In this document: piece after piece, positions 49,730 to 63,156 of the stretch
Layout of the letters: the number at the start of each line of letters is the position of its first letter
Numbering within the stretch: position 1 is the first letter of the stretch
Source of the DNA: Hirundichthys speculiger
Taxonomy: Eukaryota; Chordata; Actinopteri; Beloniformes; Exocoetidae
NCBI GenBank assembly: GCA_018398805.1
Contig: JAGFBZ010000865.1
Span: forward strand, 1,364,001-1,428,000
Length of the DNA: 64,000 nt
Reading direction: 5' to 3'
The notes under the pieces: model-generated
Told to the model about the DNA's origin: nothing
What the model saw: the letters and a program-made list of their open reading frames with translations, nothing else
The model's database searches: none
Program-made: the position numbers and the translations under genes

Positions 49730-51540
49730 TTACTGATCTAATTAAGTTTTTGACAATCCCTCAAAAGATTTGCCCTATTGTAATGGAAATTAATATCAAT
49801 CAAATCTCATTTTTAAAAAGTGAAAGATATATTTATTCTCTCTTTTTTTAAAAAAAAAAAACAATTTGCATCTCCAGTGAGGGAAAAGTCTGAAATACTG
49901 GATGGTAATTTCTTCTGTTCCTCCACACTGATCACCATAATTTCATCCCCATTTGAGCTGTGTTCACTCCCCAGGTGATTTTGTGTGGTCCAGAGCTGTA
50001 CATGAATCAAAAATAAATAAATTAATTAATTAAAAAGGAATATTTCACACATGTCTGCAGAATTTCCTTGACTGACCGATCTACAGAGCAACCAGAATTG
50101 GTGGTCTGTTGGAGGCTGGCCCAAGCATGAGACATGTAGCCAAGCAAATGATTTTTAGCTACTCCTGCAGTGTTCCAACATCTGCATGTAACTGCAAACC
50201 AGGAAATTTGCTTTGTATCCCTTCAAAACAGATTTCAGCCAGTGTCAAAGGTATAATTTCTGGAGCAAACACCAGGCATTCACCAAATCAAATTGTGATA
50301 AAAATCACTCTAAATGAAGCAGAAGTGTTTTTTTGTTTGTTTGTTTGCTTTTTTTATTTATTCTTGCCATAAAATGTGACACATTTTTGTGATAAATCAT
50401 TTCAATTCTGGGGATAACATTCATGATTGTAATGCAGTTCAGCACTTATTTCCTAAACACCTGGATGGTGGTGCATCAGTGAGCACTTCCTAAAATGTGT
50501 TGTGCCTGTTCATAAATAGCTACATAATCTGACGTGAGACTTGGCAAACTAATTAAAATTGACCAGTCTGCCAGTAAAATAAATTTTCTATGTATGAATG
50601 TTACTCTGTGATGGTGACTTGGAGCGAAGTTGTGCTGAGCGGCTGACTGCTACGTTAGAATTTTTTGACATATAGTGCACACTGATCGGCATACTTTTGT
50701 GGTAAATCAGTAAAGTTGTCTGAATGATTTCATAGTGAGAAGAGTAATCCACATTTTTTCCACGGTTAAACGATTGAGATGAAATGAGTATGACTGAGAG
50801 GCAACTATGATAATTCAGGAACACATAAGGTCAGACTTGTCATACTTTAAACCTTTCACTTGAATTTCCAGTGTAACGCTATGACTCACATATCACCCCT
50901 GAGCTCCGAAAGCAAAAAACTTGTGTCCAGACCCGGCTGAAGAGAAAAAAGATTGTAGGGAGGTGGGGAGGAGAAGGTGTGCGTAGAAAAGTAGGGGAGG
51001 AATAGCAGTATTCCCTGGGTAACGAGCTCTGGCGGAGGAACTGAGAGGTGTTTTGGCTTGTGTTACTTTCAGGGAGAGTGCAGCGTCTCCCAGAAGGAGG
51101 CTATAAAAAGACAAAAGAGGCAGGAGGCCATGTGGAGAGACTGTTTAAAGGGAGCAAACACCTACTCTGTAATCCCACCAATGCCACCATCACCACCACT
51201 GGGGAAGAGAAAGAAATGCACCCTGAGACTGAGATCACATAAACGCTTCATTAAACTGCTATTAAAAACTGACATACACATTTGGACATATATATGTGAG
51301 TTCAAGTTCAAGCCTAAACTTTACTGGGCTTCATGGCCTGTTCGTTTTATCTAAGAGTAAAAACACAGCATTAAATCAAGAACATGACGCTTACAACTGC
51401 AATGATTGAATAATAGCCACCAATGCAATGTGTTCACAGAGAGTCACACTTGTCAGTGTATACACAAATATACACATAAATAAAATATGCACAAATATAT
51501 ATATTAAAATAAAATTTACAAACACATTTTGGTTTCATGT
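49730..51540. other. intergenic, no gene seen
   Basis: AT-rich sequence with A and T runs near 49847-49862 and an (ATTA)-like patch near 50015. No supportable gene or further mobile element. Confidence 0.5.
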
Positions 51541-51612
51541 TTCACCTTCCATCCAGAAGGCTTTGTCAAAGTGTTTTTGTCAATCGACAATGCCTTCTGG
51601 ATGGAAGGTGAA
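51541..51612. repeat. perfect 21-bp inverted repeat with 30-base loop
   Basis: The arm at 51541-51561 begins TTCACCTTCCATCCAG and its exact reverse complement is at 51592-51612; the spacer is 51562-51591. The sequence after the right arm (GAAGTGCCTTCAAGAACAAA) resembles phrases I associate with fish dispersed repeats. An RNA from either strand would fold into a strong hairpin. Confidence 0.85.
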
Positions 51613-54600
51613 GTGCCTTCAAGAACAAAGAAAAAGAAGTCCACTTGCCTTGACTCAAGCCTTTGAGAGTTACCATGACCTGGATGACTGAGAGTCTACA
51701 CCAGCGTCCGCATACCTACCCACAAATATCTGAGCCATGAGGTAAAGCTGTCTGTCCTTTGTGAACAACAGGCCTAAAATCTAAGTCTGCATTTCTGATG
51801 CAATACAAATCAAAATCAAATGCATTCAATACTCCCTCTCTGCTTTGGTTTTACTCCTGTCTTGCCCACAGTGGCCAACATGGTCAAAACATGGAAGACT
51901 GATTTGAGTGAAGGGGATGAGACATGTGAGAAATGGAGAGGGGTAAGGAAGACAAAGAAAGAAAGAAGGGATGTGCCACATCCAATTCCCACTATTTACA
52001 TGCAAAATGTGTTCTGCAGTTCTTTCCCCTAGCGGGTCCATGGGAATGCAATCCGCTGGCCCTTTGCCTGGGTAAATGTGTTCCCTATGTGTGGGCTTTC
52101 TTGCCCTCTGTGTTGTCTTCACCAGAAAGCAAGGTGTAAGAGAAAGGTGCCTCTGGTTACAAAGCTTTTCTTTTTTCTTCTCTACACTTACACATATGGC
52201 AGAAGAGGAAAAAAAGGCAGAGGTGGGGTGGGGCAGAACACAAAAGCAATGGCTCTGTGGTTGAACCTGAGTGTGGGAGGTCCAGAAAAACCCCCCACCA
52301 CATCTACTATTAAATACCTTTGGAACATCCCGAATGGCTTTTAAACAGAGCTGCAAAGGGTAACTGGTGGATATGGAGGAAACTAAGCATGCCCAGAAGG
52401 GGGGGATGTTGTGAATCGCTGGGTGTCCATGACCTGGTGCTGGTTTAGCCCTCCAGCTCATTGTTCTAGGCCCAAGAAATCCTTTATAAGCCCATTACAG
52501 TGTGAATTTTACCAATCAAATTGGAGTGCCTAGCACTAACAAATGCTAGCTTTGGATTTTATAGCTGCTTGAACCCTCGTGGTGCAAGTCTTGTGGACTA
52601 TGCGGTCAAGCTGTTAGCCATTACGTTGACAGGCATGCACATATTTCTACATATGGTCCTCTGAAGCATTCACACACCAAGCCAATTACACAATCTTGTT
52701 CTTTTTGATATATAATGTTTTTTGTAATCATGTAATTGCTCAGTCCCTAAAAGTCCCTCAAAACTGTTTTTTTCTCTCTCTTTCTGTGCTTGTGTGTGCT
52801 GCTGAATTGCGCCAAAATGGCTTCATCAAGATGTATGCTACCATGAAAAAAATGAAGGGATTTTCTCCCCTAATTTTTTTTTCACTTTGTCACTTTTTTC
52901 ATAAGTGTGTGATATCTTGGCAAAGTGTCTTCCAGTGCTTTGCAAGGGAGATGAGTAAATGCATGAGAAATTAATTTTTTTTTTTTTACTGGAAACCCAC
53001 ATATATCCATTTTACACAGCTTGGCTTTCAAAATGCTACACACATGCAGAGAAGATTTCCTGAAACACATACTCCATGACAAGAATCTGTCAGTTTCTAA
53101 ATACTTGCATGTGTAAACAGCCACAAAGAATGCGGATTGTGTCAAAACCTTGATGAAGGGTGGAGATCTTCTGATTGAGTCATGTGGTTGCATATTATCC
53201 CTCGAATAAACCAGAACATGCTGAGCATTCACATCTGGTCACAACACTCAAATCTACACCACAGCACGTCGCTGCCATTTAACCCAAAATACTTCACACT
53301 CTCTTACGGGTATAAATATTATTGCTGGAAGACATATGAATGAAATGTACTCTGTTGGTTAGAGTGAAGCCGTGTATTTATCAATCCATCCTTCTCCCCA
53401 AATAATTTTACTGAGAATATCTGCAGGAAGCTATGAACTGCGGCTCTCTGTGATAAAAACATTTCCTCTAAACTACATTACAGGGAATCGTGCCATATCC
53501 GCATGTGGTAACCTGCAATTTAACACAGAGAAATTCAAGAATTTCAGGTAAAAATATATCAGAATATTTTCTGCATGGTAAAGTTCTTCTCATTAGGAAC
53601 AATTGCCATCTGCACATAAAGCTACCCAGTGGCTGAGATAATTGCACAGCTAATTGTCATGTGGTGTCTGCCACTTGCCAAGAATAGATGGTGCCATGTG
53701 GCCTAGTGTCTTGGGGTTTGTCTCTGGCCTTGATAACTTGATCGGGAGGATGGGAGGGCATTGGTCTCCCAGAATTGAATTAAACAGTAAATACTGTTTG
53801 TGTTTTTGTCACGATTTCCTGTTTGTTAGCAGTCCCATTTGGGGTTTGTCTTGGAGCACTTTCTCTCTCACACACACACCAAACGCCTCTGTCTCACTTT
53901 GCACTCCCCCCCTCCCCCCCCCCCCCACACACACACACACACATACATGAGCACAGAAAAGACACAGAGTCTATTTTATGCTCCACAGATGAAACACATT
54001 AGCGAATGCATGGCAAGGGACACGGAGGGAGGGGTAAAGAAGCTCTCTTCAGTTCCAACGACATCAGCATTTTTTCGCAAATTTGCAATTAGTCTTAAGG
54101 GCCAGTGTAAATTAAGTCTCCTGACAAATGAGCTATCGGGACAGGACATGAAGTTTCAATAAATCTGAGAGACTGCTCAGGGCATTGGTGTCCTCTTACT
54201 CCACAGCATCAATACAGACTCCCAACAGACAACAGCAGGATAAGCCCAGAGAGGAGTGCTCACCACGGGGATTCACACTCTTTGGCTCGTGCCTCTCTGC
54301 TTTAAAAGCTCCATGAGAGAGCCTGCATCATTGAAAAGTATTCCGTGATTGAGACGTGAGAAGGGGGATGGGTCTCAAAGGCTCCAACAAAAAGTCTTTA
54401 ATGCGGGTAAACTATCACTGGTGTCTGTGTCTACACTCATAACTTCATAGATGAGACCACTTTACTCTGAGACACTGAGGATGAGAGTGCCGTGGTCCCA
54501 TTCAGGGGAGTCTAGAGTTGCGTCTCATCCGTGTTTAAACATATTAGAGCTGGGCCTGTGCTGTTGCTGATTTGATCTGCTGCCTCAGTGGAAAGACGTA

Positions 54601-56740
54601 AAATATAAGGTTTTACTTTTTAAAGACCTTGCAGTTCTCTCGGTATGGTTATTGATGATGCATCAACTTACCCATTTGGCCATTGCGCTGGAGGCCTTCT
54701 GGACAAGTATGACAGTTAATGGAGTTGGCTGAGGAAGCCTGAGCAAGGATCAGGTTCAAATGGATTCCTAGTTACTGTCCATTTAATCCAATCCGACAAA
54801 ATAACATGCCACAATAAAGTGCTGCTTAAGGTCGAGAAATGTATTTAAGGGGGAGGCAAACGGATGACAAAGCGAGGGAATGTAGGAAGGGACTGTGAAT
54901 AGCATTAAACCCCCATTTGTCTGCATTACCTTTGTGGAGGGGAGCTGAAACTTCCACGAGAAGGAACAGTGATGGGAGAACACAGTAATGTGGTGGCAGG
55001 AGGGACTGCTTACTAGGTTACACGCAGATGTAGGCCAAGATTGAATTGACAGCAATTGGGATACTTGGAAAGTACAGATTGAGACATCTGCCTCATGTTA
55101 CACTGTGATGCATATACTATCACATTATGTGACCATGTACTGGCTATTTGATCTATTTCATGGCATTAAAGAAGGTGCTATAACACTGCCTCGAGCAGTA
55201 GGTCCTGAAACAACATCAAAATAGTTTTTCCAAGGATTTTTAACAACACCATATCCAACATTTTCTCTGAGTTGCAGAGTAAATCTAAAACTGATGAGCT
55301 GTCCTTCCCCTACGCCCATTGCTATTGTCACAAGACATTTCCTTGACAAAAGCGGCATGCGTACTGTCCCACACCAGTTTGTTGTGGTAAATTCTGGTGC
55401 TTACATATTACAGGTTACCCCACAGATCTAGATATCATCTTGGTTACACAAATAATCTTTCAAACCTTCCCGTGCTTCTTTTTCTAGGTATAGAATCTGT
55501 CAATGTAGATTGAAACCACTGTTCAACATCTTTGCATTATCTACTTCAGCATCAGAGACAGATATAGATGGTATGGTTTCCAGAAAGCTCGATCTGAAAA
55601 ACAAAGCCAATAATGTATTGCATTAAACCCTCATTGAGGCTAGTGACCAACAGGGGACAGCTACAGCGGTTGTGAAAAAAAAGATAAAAATCAAGTTTTA
55701 CTTTTATGTTGTGTTTGCCCTTTATCATCTCCTTTATAATGAAATGCACCAAAGTCTGACATTGAAAGTGGCTGGCTTGTGATTTACAGGCTGCCAGCGA
55801 TACAGCAGTTTCATAAGATAGAGAGAGCTATGGCCAAGATGCAAAACACAAAAAATTAGGTCCACAAACCAATGACTTGTGCCAGAGTGGCTGCATCAGT
55901 TCCCTTAAAGGTTCTCTCAAAAGGTCTCTCAAAGGCTCAGTAAAGATTTGGATTTTCTGAGTCATCCACGGCCAGATAAGTAGCACTGCAAGGTGACCGC
56001 AAAGTGTGACCTTAAGCAGCAAGCAAACACACTCGGACCAAAACATCCCCAGACCCAAAGCCAACCAAAGCACATGATTGTCCTCTCTGAAGGGAGTGTT
56101 AAAAAAAACACTACGTCTATCATTAGATGTTAAGGAAAGGACTGTAAAAGTTTGTTAAGAACCAAAACATCCCTTTTTTTGTCCTTTTGTGTCTGTTGGC
56201 AGTGGTTTGTTTTTTTGGTAGTCGACTTATAACACAGTTAATGAAAATGAAAGAAGATCTGCCTGTACAAACATGCCTTTTCATATATTCTCTGTACAGT
56301 TATACAGTTAAAATGACTTTGGTTTCTCTACAGGGACCCTATCTACTTTCAGTCCCCCTATAGGCAGTGGAGGTTGAGTCACTTTTACAACATTTTCTAA
56401 GATTTACTTTTGTTTGACCTTTTGCTCTGCCCCTCTCATTGTCTCTTCCATCATTAATTTTTCTGAGTCAGTCATAGCTCTGTGAGCTTGCGTCATTGTT
56501 GCTGATGTGTCACATCATGCTGTAAAACAATACACAGTTGTCCCACAGCCACGGAGGTGTAAAGTTACCTTGGCTGGTTTTTGCCAATAGCAGGGACGAT
56601 GGTTCTCGAAAGTTAGCAAATATTCCTTCAAATGAAATCAACAGAACAATCTAAACAAAAATCTTTTGTTCTGCTTTAAGTGCAATCACACGTTTGAGCC
56701 TTGTCAGAAACCTAAAATAGGAATTTATTCTGACATAGGT
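51613..56740. other. intergenic, no gene seen
   Basis: Holds a purine run followed by TGTTGTG at 52395-52413 that resembles a polypurine tract and LTR start, and a C-rich/(CA)n microsatellite at 53905-53944. The 211-codon minus-strand ORF at 51826-52461 is not protein-like and overlaps plus-strand ORFs. Confidence 0.45.
53905..53944. repeat. C run then (CA)n microsatellite
   Basis: An interrupted C run followed by about nine CA dinucleotides. Confidence 0.9.
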
Positions 56741-56859
56741 TGATTGACCCATTATGATGTAGTAAAAAGAACGTATGCATATTCCGTTCTCAATCAAAAC
56801 CGCTTCAGTTTGCGTTGTTTTGGCCCTTACGAAGCTAATAAGACATCTAGGGTTGTTTT

Positions 56860-57450
56860 AAGACCAGAATGTCCCTTTTATTATTTTACCTGTCCTCTGT
56901 TAAACTATGCTTGCTTATTTTGGGGAACTGCACCTAAGTCAAGATTTGACGCAATCTGTAAAATTTCTTAGAAATGTCTTTTTTTTTTTTTTTTTTTTTT
57001 TTAATGGACTGCCTTTATAAGAAATTGGAATCTAGACTCTATTGGAATAAACTGTCGCTCCACGTTTGCTCAACCTGGGGGATTTCAGCAAAGTGAAGCT
57101 TTGTTGCTATCTGCTGGGTACCTTAACTAGACTATTTTTGATGAATTGGCTATATACAAAACGTGAATTTTGAACTCACTTGGAATTAATTGGATATTGA
57201 ATTGGATTATGAATAGGAATGAATTAGATTGTGCATGAATAACAGCGAATTGGACAGATGTGGAATTATTTAGGTCTTAAATCAATTATATTTAAATTTG
57301 AACGATTTTGTGTAAAGTTGCCTTGAAATGAATTTGTTGTGAAGTGGTGACATACAACTGAATTGAATTTAACTGAAATAAATTTAATTGAATTAAGCAA
57401 ACTAAATTATAACAAACCAGATTAAATTGGAATGTAATTGGACAGAAATG
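56860..57450 (+). mobile_element. L2-like LINE 3' end relic
   Basis: The stretch at 57075-57480 has the text typical of fish L2 3' ends: CTGGGGGATTTCAGCAAAG near 57074, then many GAATTGGA-like units, then GTTGCCTTGAAATGAATTTG and AACTGAATTGAATTTAACTG at the end. Upstream, LLNYACLFWGTAPKSRFDAI (about 56896-56955) resembles the last part of a reverse transcriptase of this clade, but it is short and decayed. A T run of about 23 bases (56978-57002) separates the two. Confidence 0.5.
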
Positions 57451-58017
57451 GATTTTTCTTAATTGGACTGTATTGACCTAGTTTTATGTGGAAAAGTGAC
57501 TTTTGTTGTATGTTGGTGTTATACCAATACAGATAATCATGAATAATAAACAAAAGTGGGACATATTAAGATGTGTATCTACACAATGGAAAGCAGAAAG
57601 AGAAGCAGGTAATGGCAGGAGAGGAAACACGGGGACAATAAGTTGAATCATAGATAAGTGTGTTCTTCCTCTCATGAGAAAACTATCTGCAGCCCTGGCC
57701 TCTTGGCTGCTGCTGAAACGGTTGTGTTTTCCTGCCACTATTGACACAAAGTAAAGCTGATAATTAAATTACACGTGTTGTGTCAGTCCTGAGATAGCCT
57801 GAATCATTAGCACATGGAGAGGAGAGGAAGGAGGAAGTCGGGAGAGACAGCGTGCATGCACAGATTAAGTTGGAGCTTTCCAAGTTTTTACTGAGCCAAT
57901 GTGTGATAAATCTGTGTGGTGTCTGTAAAGCTGTATGGTGTAAAACAAAAAAAGAAAGAAAGAAAGAAAAGAGAGAAATGGAGGTTGATTCTCTTAAATC
58001 TGGACTCCAATTCAATG
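57451..58017. other. intergenic, no gene seen
   Basis: Unremarkable sequence with a short GAAA-type repeat near 57948-57970. No feature I can support. Confidence 0.5.
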
Positions 58018-58808
58018 GCCACATTTACATGATGTTTTTTAACTCGGAATTAATTATTCCGAACTAAATAATTCAGAATTAAACTATTTTCCTTCGAGTT
58101 TACATAAAAAATAGTAATTCCGAATTGAGGTTTACATGGAAAACACGTTTGATCGGCTTTATCCAATTCCGCTTAAGGTCTGGGGCTTGGGAAGGCATCT
58201 GATTGGATAGGGGGGCAGACGTCTTTACGTATTTACGTCTACCGGAAGAAAACAAACTTACTTGATTAGCAACAACACGGAGGATTACATTATTAGCATC
58301 CTTTTTGGATTTGTTTTGATTTTATTTTTGAAGCAGCAGCACAACAACATTTAACCTAGCTGCTACAACTTTGAAAAGCTCACAATTTTTATGTTTCCTG
58401 CCATCTGTTCTTTTCTATTATTTCCAGTTCCTCCAAGCTATTAATTAAATAAATCGTCTCTGTTCTTGACCACCGTTTACTGCGTGCTGCCATCTTGTAA
58501 CTTTGTGTCGAAAACAAGCCCAGCACGGAATATAAACGTCATCGCGACAGACAGACGGGCAAGGGAACCAGCATGTGCAGAAAGACCGGAATTAATTTAA
58601 AGCAGAATGAATGTATACATGACTGCGGAATTATTCTATTCGGATTTAAAATCAGAATAAACCAGCCACTTACTTCGGAATTAAGTTTAATTCGGAATGG
58701 ACATTTTCATTCGGAATTAGGTGTTTACATGGTAATTTTTAATCATTTTAAATCGGATTAAATTATAATTCTGAATTAAAGAGGAATTAAACTTCCCATG
58801 TAAACACA
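58018..58808. mobile_element. inverted-repeat (MITE-like) element, about 0.8 kb
   Basis: TTTACATG at 58024-58031 is mirrored by CATGTAAA at 58797-58804. Both arms are filled with TTCGGAATTA/TAATTCCGAA units and further TTTACATGG copies (near 58129 and 58724), so the arms fold back on each other. The centre (58190-58560) is less AT-rich. There is no ORF for a transposase. The superfamily is not clear and no target-site duplication was identified. Confidence 0.6.
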
Positions 58809-59049
58809 CTGTATGTCATATTTTATGGAGTTACTCCTTCACATGCTTGACACAGGGACTACAGAGGATTCAGGGGCTTGCTCAGTCTTCCTCACATGGG
58901 AAGAGTGTAAGTGACAGCTCCTCTATATAACTCGGACACTGAGTAGGCTTCCTGATGAACGTTGTTGCATCCTGACTGGTTTGTAGACAAGACAAAAATA
59001 AAATAATAAATGTCTCCAGTGGAGTTGTATGATGCCATGGCCCCCTTAA

Positions 59050-59345
59050 CCTACAGAAGACATTTAAATGCAGCTAACAGTGCATTTCTGTAGTACATTA
59101 ACCTGCACTTTAGGGATGAAATCTCGCTCGACCTCCCTCCCCGACTCTGGGCTCACCCGTCCAGTCCCTGTCTTAATTGAGTCAGCTCTCCTCTGCTGCT
59201 TGGACCTTATCGTATCACGCTTTCTAATTGACCTGCGCTGCTTCATAAAGCAATGCACCAGGAGCTTGACAAAAGTTAATAATTTTCACTTTGTCCAAGA
59301 CTCTGTCCCAATTAGGTCCCCTGGCTGGGGCCGACAGGGCGGCTA
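59050..59345. promoter_or_regulatory. candidate conserved noncoding stretch
   Basis: Nearly 300 bases without simple repeats, including CTGTCTTAATTGAGTCAGC, CGCTTTCTAATTGACCTGCG, AAAGTTAATAATTTTC and CCCAATTAGGTCC. The four AATT/ATTA cores in balanced sequence stand out from the surroundings. Confidence 0.28.
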
Positions 59346-62300
59346 ACATGATTACAGGAAAAGCTTATTAGTCTGCAGCAGCAATGAGGAACAGGAGGGA
59401 AAGACCCTAAATGAGAATGTACAACACAGAGGGTGATTACTACGAGTCATCTGTGTAGTTGGGATTACTGCAAATCAGCTGCACATTGGGACTGGCCATT
59501 TTTCATCTGATATACTGTACACGTACAAACTCACAATACTTGATTATAATGTATGTGTTCATCCTCTTGATAAAATTAGAGATCATGGATTTACTCTCTT
59601 TTCAGTACGATCATAATCATCTCACTGGGCCAGTTTTTACACCGCACGTTTGCTCCGACGCCTTAGACCAGGCTGTCATTTCCAAAGGTGCACAGCTGTA
59701 ACTGTGAACTCAGAGGAATTAAGCCAGTTGTCACATTGAGTCCGAGGGTTGGTTAAGAGGAAACCATGCGAGCGAAAAGTGCTCAGTGAAAGTTCACCAG
59801 GTGCCAGGAGCAATGGTATCAGTCTGATCGTGACTCCCAGCCAAGTCACCCTCAACTGAGAGGCAAAGGGAACCAGTCAGAGCCAATTATGGATAATTGC
59901 CCCAAGTCCATCACAGTTTAGTGTGAAGCCTTTACTTTTGTTTTCTCTGCATTGTTTGCTGACTCAGTGCTCCTCATTGTTATCCAGAGAGATAAAAATC
60001 AGAGGGTAAAGAGGAATACAGTCCAGAAGACTATATTTATATGGGACACATGCAAATAATATAACAAAGGTCAAGTGTATTTATCTTTCATCAATTAAAA
60101 GTTGTTCAGTTGATCAGTAAGCAACACTTCAGATATGGAAGCTCCAGTAAATAAGCAACATAAACTGAAGATCTACACTATCAACTTAAAGATAAGCACC
60201 AAAAATCACTGTCACCAGGAATTGGCGACGCTGATTTCTGGCTCCAATCAAAGATTGTTTACTTCTTGAGATATGCTGTTAAATAATGTCCAGAACTTTT
60301 TTTTTTCATTTTACACATCCATCTTCTAGATACTGAATATCATCACTTCCCCATTTTATACAATCAGGCATTCATGTGAAAATTTGTATTCACAATTTCT
60401 TGTGATTTTTTTTAACAACTTTCATAATTTCCTCCAAACGAATCAATGTGCAAGTTGTGGAAGATATTTTTTTTTTCATTTTCTCTGTTGTTGCTTTTTT
60501 GCTACCACTATAGCACAGTGGAAGCACAGCATAGAACTTGAAAAAATAGAGAATTTTCTCTAATCTGATGGTTCATGGTAGACCAGATTTTTAACATTAA
60601 GGACATCAGCAACTTTTGTTTTTTTTCAAACTTCCTGATAATACTTCCAAAGAAAGCCACAGCAGCATGTATTCTGAGGCCCCTTTCAAGTTTAGTTACA
60701 GTGCTGTCATATTCGATCAAACACTGTTCTGAGGATTAAGATGGTAGAGATTTGAAGGCGCAGTTGAAGTGATTCTTTAGATGGCGACTTCAATAGCCCT
60801 GAGTGCAAAATTACTACAGCACTACCATGCCCGTGGGGGCTGTTTTAATGACAGCTCACAAAGACTGGCTTCACACCTCCACGATTAAGGTTATCCCTCA
60901 TGATCAGAGGCAGAGCAATATAAACACTTAGTCCACGAAAACAAGGGAGAGCTTTGACAAAAAGACACCTGCCTATTCAGCACTATATTCAACACTACAG
61001 TTTCAGGGCCTCGCCTGTAGCTACCTGGCTAACAAGTCCAAAGTCCTGTGGATGATATGAGAGTGACAGCGGCCTGGCAAACTACCCGTCTGTGATTAAT
61101 ATTTTATCTTGGAACTTTGGCCCTAAGATGCACCGTGCTTGTTTGAGTCTTAGATGACTTAGTGCTGAGTTTACAAAACAAGGGACTTCAACCCTGTCTT
61201 AAATCTTTCTTGCAGCGTTTTTGCCAGCATGTCAATTGTTTCCACCAACGATTCAATTTTTTTTACTGCCTATAAAATTGTATTCAGATATAAAGGGGGT
61301 GGGAAAAACAACAGCTTGTCAACAACATGATATAGTATATGGGATTAAATTATATACCATGTCAAAGTTTTCTGGATATTGAGACAAAAAGGAGTTTTCT
61401 TTGTGTTTGTCTCTCCCTGATAGGGCAGTGTCTGGCAAATTTAGCAAATGTTTCATTCTGTCCTGTGTTCATCCATCATTGGTGCTTCATTGGCAGAACT
61501 CTGGAGGTAAATATATCTCTTATCAGATTTTCCTGGCAAGCACTCCTGCCACAGAGCACAATTTATCATACCTACTTACTGCACAACATAATGATGAATT
61601 AAAAAGATGGCAAACCATCATCTGTTTTCTTTTTCATTCAGTGGAAAAATATATTTTTGATGGCTTAAAAAAAAAAAAAGGTATGTCCTGAAGTGAGGAC
61701 CACATGTTTCTGTACTCCCCCAATCTGACTAAAAATGCACTACAATTAAATGAGAAATCAAAAATACGGGTAAATCCCTGGCTTCAGCAGGCCATATAAC
61801 ATCACAGTACAGTAATTTCACATCGCATTCTCAGACGTGGAACGAGCATGAGAGAAGTCTTTTGCATTTTTTTGCCTAAATTTATTAAAATAGTTACCCA
61901 CGCTGCTCTGTCACATGGAGAAAAGAAGAAGACGAGGATTCACAATCAATAAGCAGCAAAGGCAAAGTCCAATTATGTAAAAGTGTAAATTATAGATTTG
62001 GTGTGATGCCAAGGACACTCCGTTGCTCTCTTGCTTGTATTCACTCTTTGTTTCTCTCTAGTTTTCCCATGCACACACAGAGGCAACCAAGAAGAAAATG
62101 TGAAATTCTAATGTTTAGAGCCACAAGCTATTTCAAGTGCAGTGCGACTACATTGTGTATGTGTGGGACCATATTCAAATTTGAGCTCTTTAGCATCAGG
62201 GAGCACATGTTCGCAGAAGGTTTATGAAAAATGCATCTATTAATTCATTATATCGATTGAACCTGTATTATAAAAACCCAACGCTGAAACACAACAGTGA

Positions 62301-63106
62301 TTCTGTCTGCCTCAAGTTTCTATTTCCATAATTTAATTGAGGTCACAAAAGCAGCTTTGAAGAAAGTCAGAAATTATGGGGCACAAGCTTTGCCATATGT
62401 TTGCATTGACCTTTAATTTTGTGAAATGTGCGTTACACAATCCTCAGCTTCCATGGGTCAACCTCAGTGATTATTCATAGCAAAAAACTAGCAGCTGTTG
62501 ACTCTGACAGCCACATTCCTCTCTAGCTTCCTGCGTTTCAATTTGTCTTACAGCAAAAAGCCCTTCCGTTTTTAAATACCAAGCAGGGCTTTTTCCCACA
62601 CAGGTCCTGCTGAGGTGAAGAATCCCACTCCTGCCACCACAACAGCAGATATGCCAAGGTCTTCTGAGAGGTTAAAACATTCTGCTGATGTTGGAGGAGG
62701 AGAGATGAGGAGAGGGGGAGGGAGGAGGGGAGGGTCTCTCTGACAGTCAGAAAACAGTCCCTCACAGCGTTCGCCCCAGCCTCTGCTGCAAAAACAACAC
62801 TTGAATTCCTAACAGCGAATGCCAGGTGGTCACAAGATGAATTCATCAGGGCAATGCATAACGCAAAAGGCAGAGATTATCACATTGCAGCAGCCCTAGG
62901 GCCATAGTAGCGCAAGCTGATTGGAGACACAGAAGGAGGCCCAGGAGAGGCGCTGGTCTTCCCTCTGGCCAACAGAGAGGTGCTGGTCCACTCCTGGGAG
63001 AGATGGAGGAGTACGGGAGGGGGTGGGTGGTTCAGAGTGATGGTTCACCTCGCTACAGGCAGCAATCCCATTGGGGCAGGAAGGGGCTACGAGAGGCCTG
63101 AAGGCC

Positions 63107-63156
63107 ACACACACGCACACACACACACACACACACATTTTTTTTTTTTTTTTTTT
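63107..63156. repeat. (CA)n microsatellite followed by T run
   Basis: About 15 CA dinucleotides with one interruption, then 19 T bases (63138-63156). Confidence 0.95.

Noticed and set aside
51826..52461. A 211-codon minus-strand ORF, the longest outside bnc2
   Set aside because: Residues are a chance-like mix rich in Cys, Ser and Pro, it overlaps several plus-strand ORFs, and no domain was recognised.
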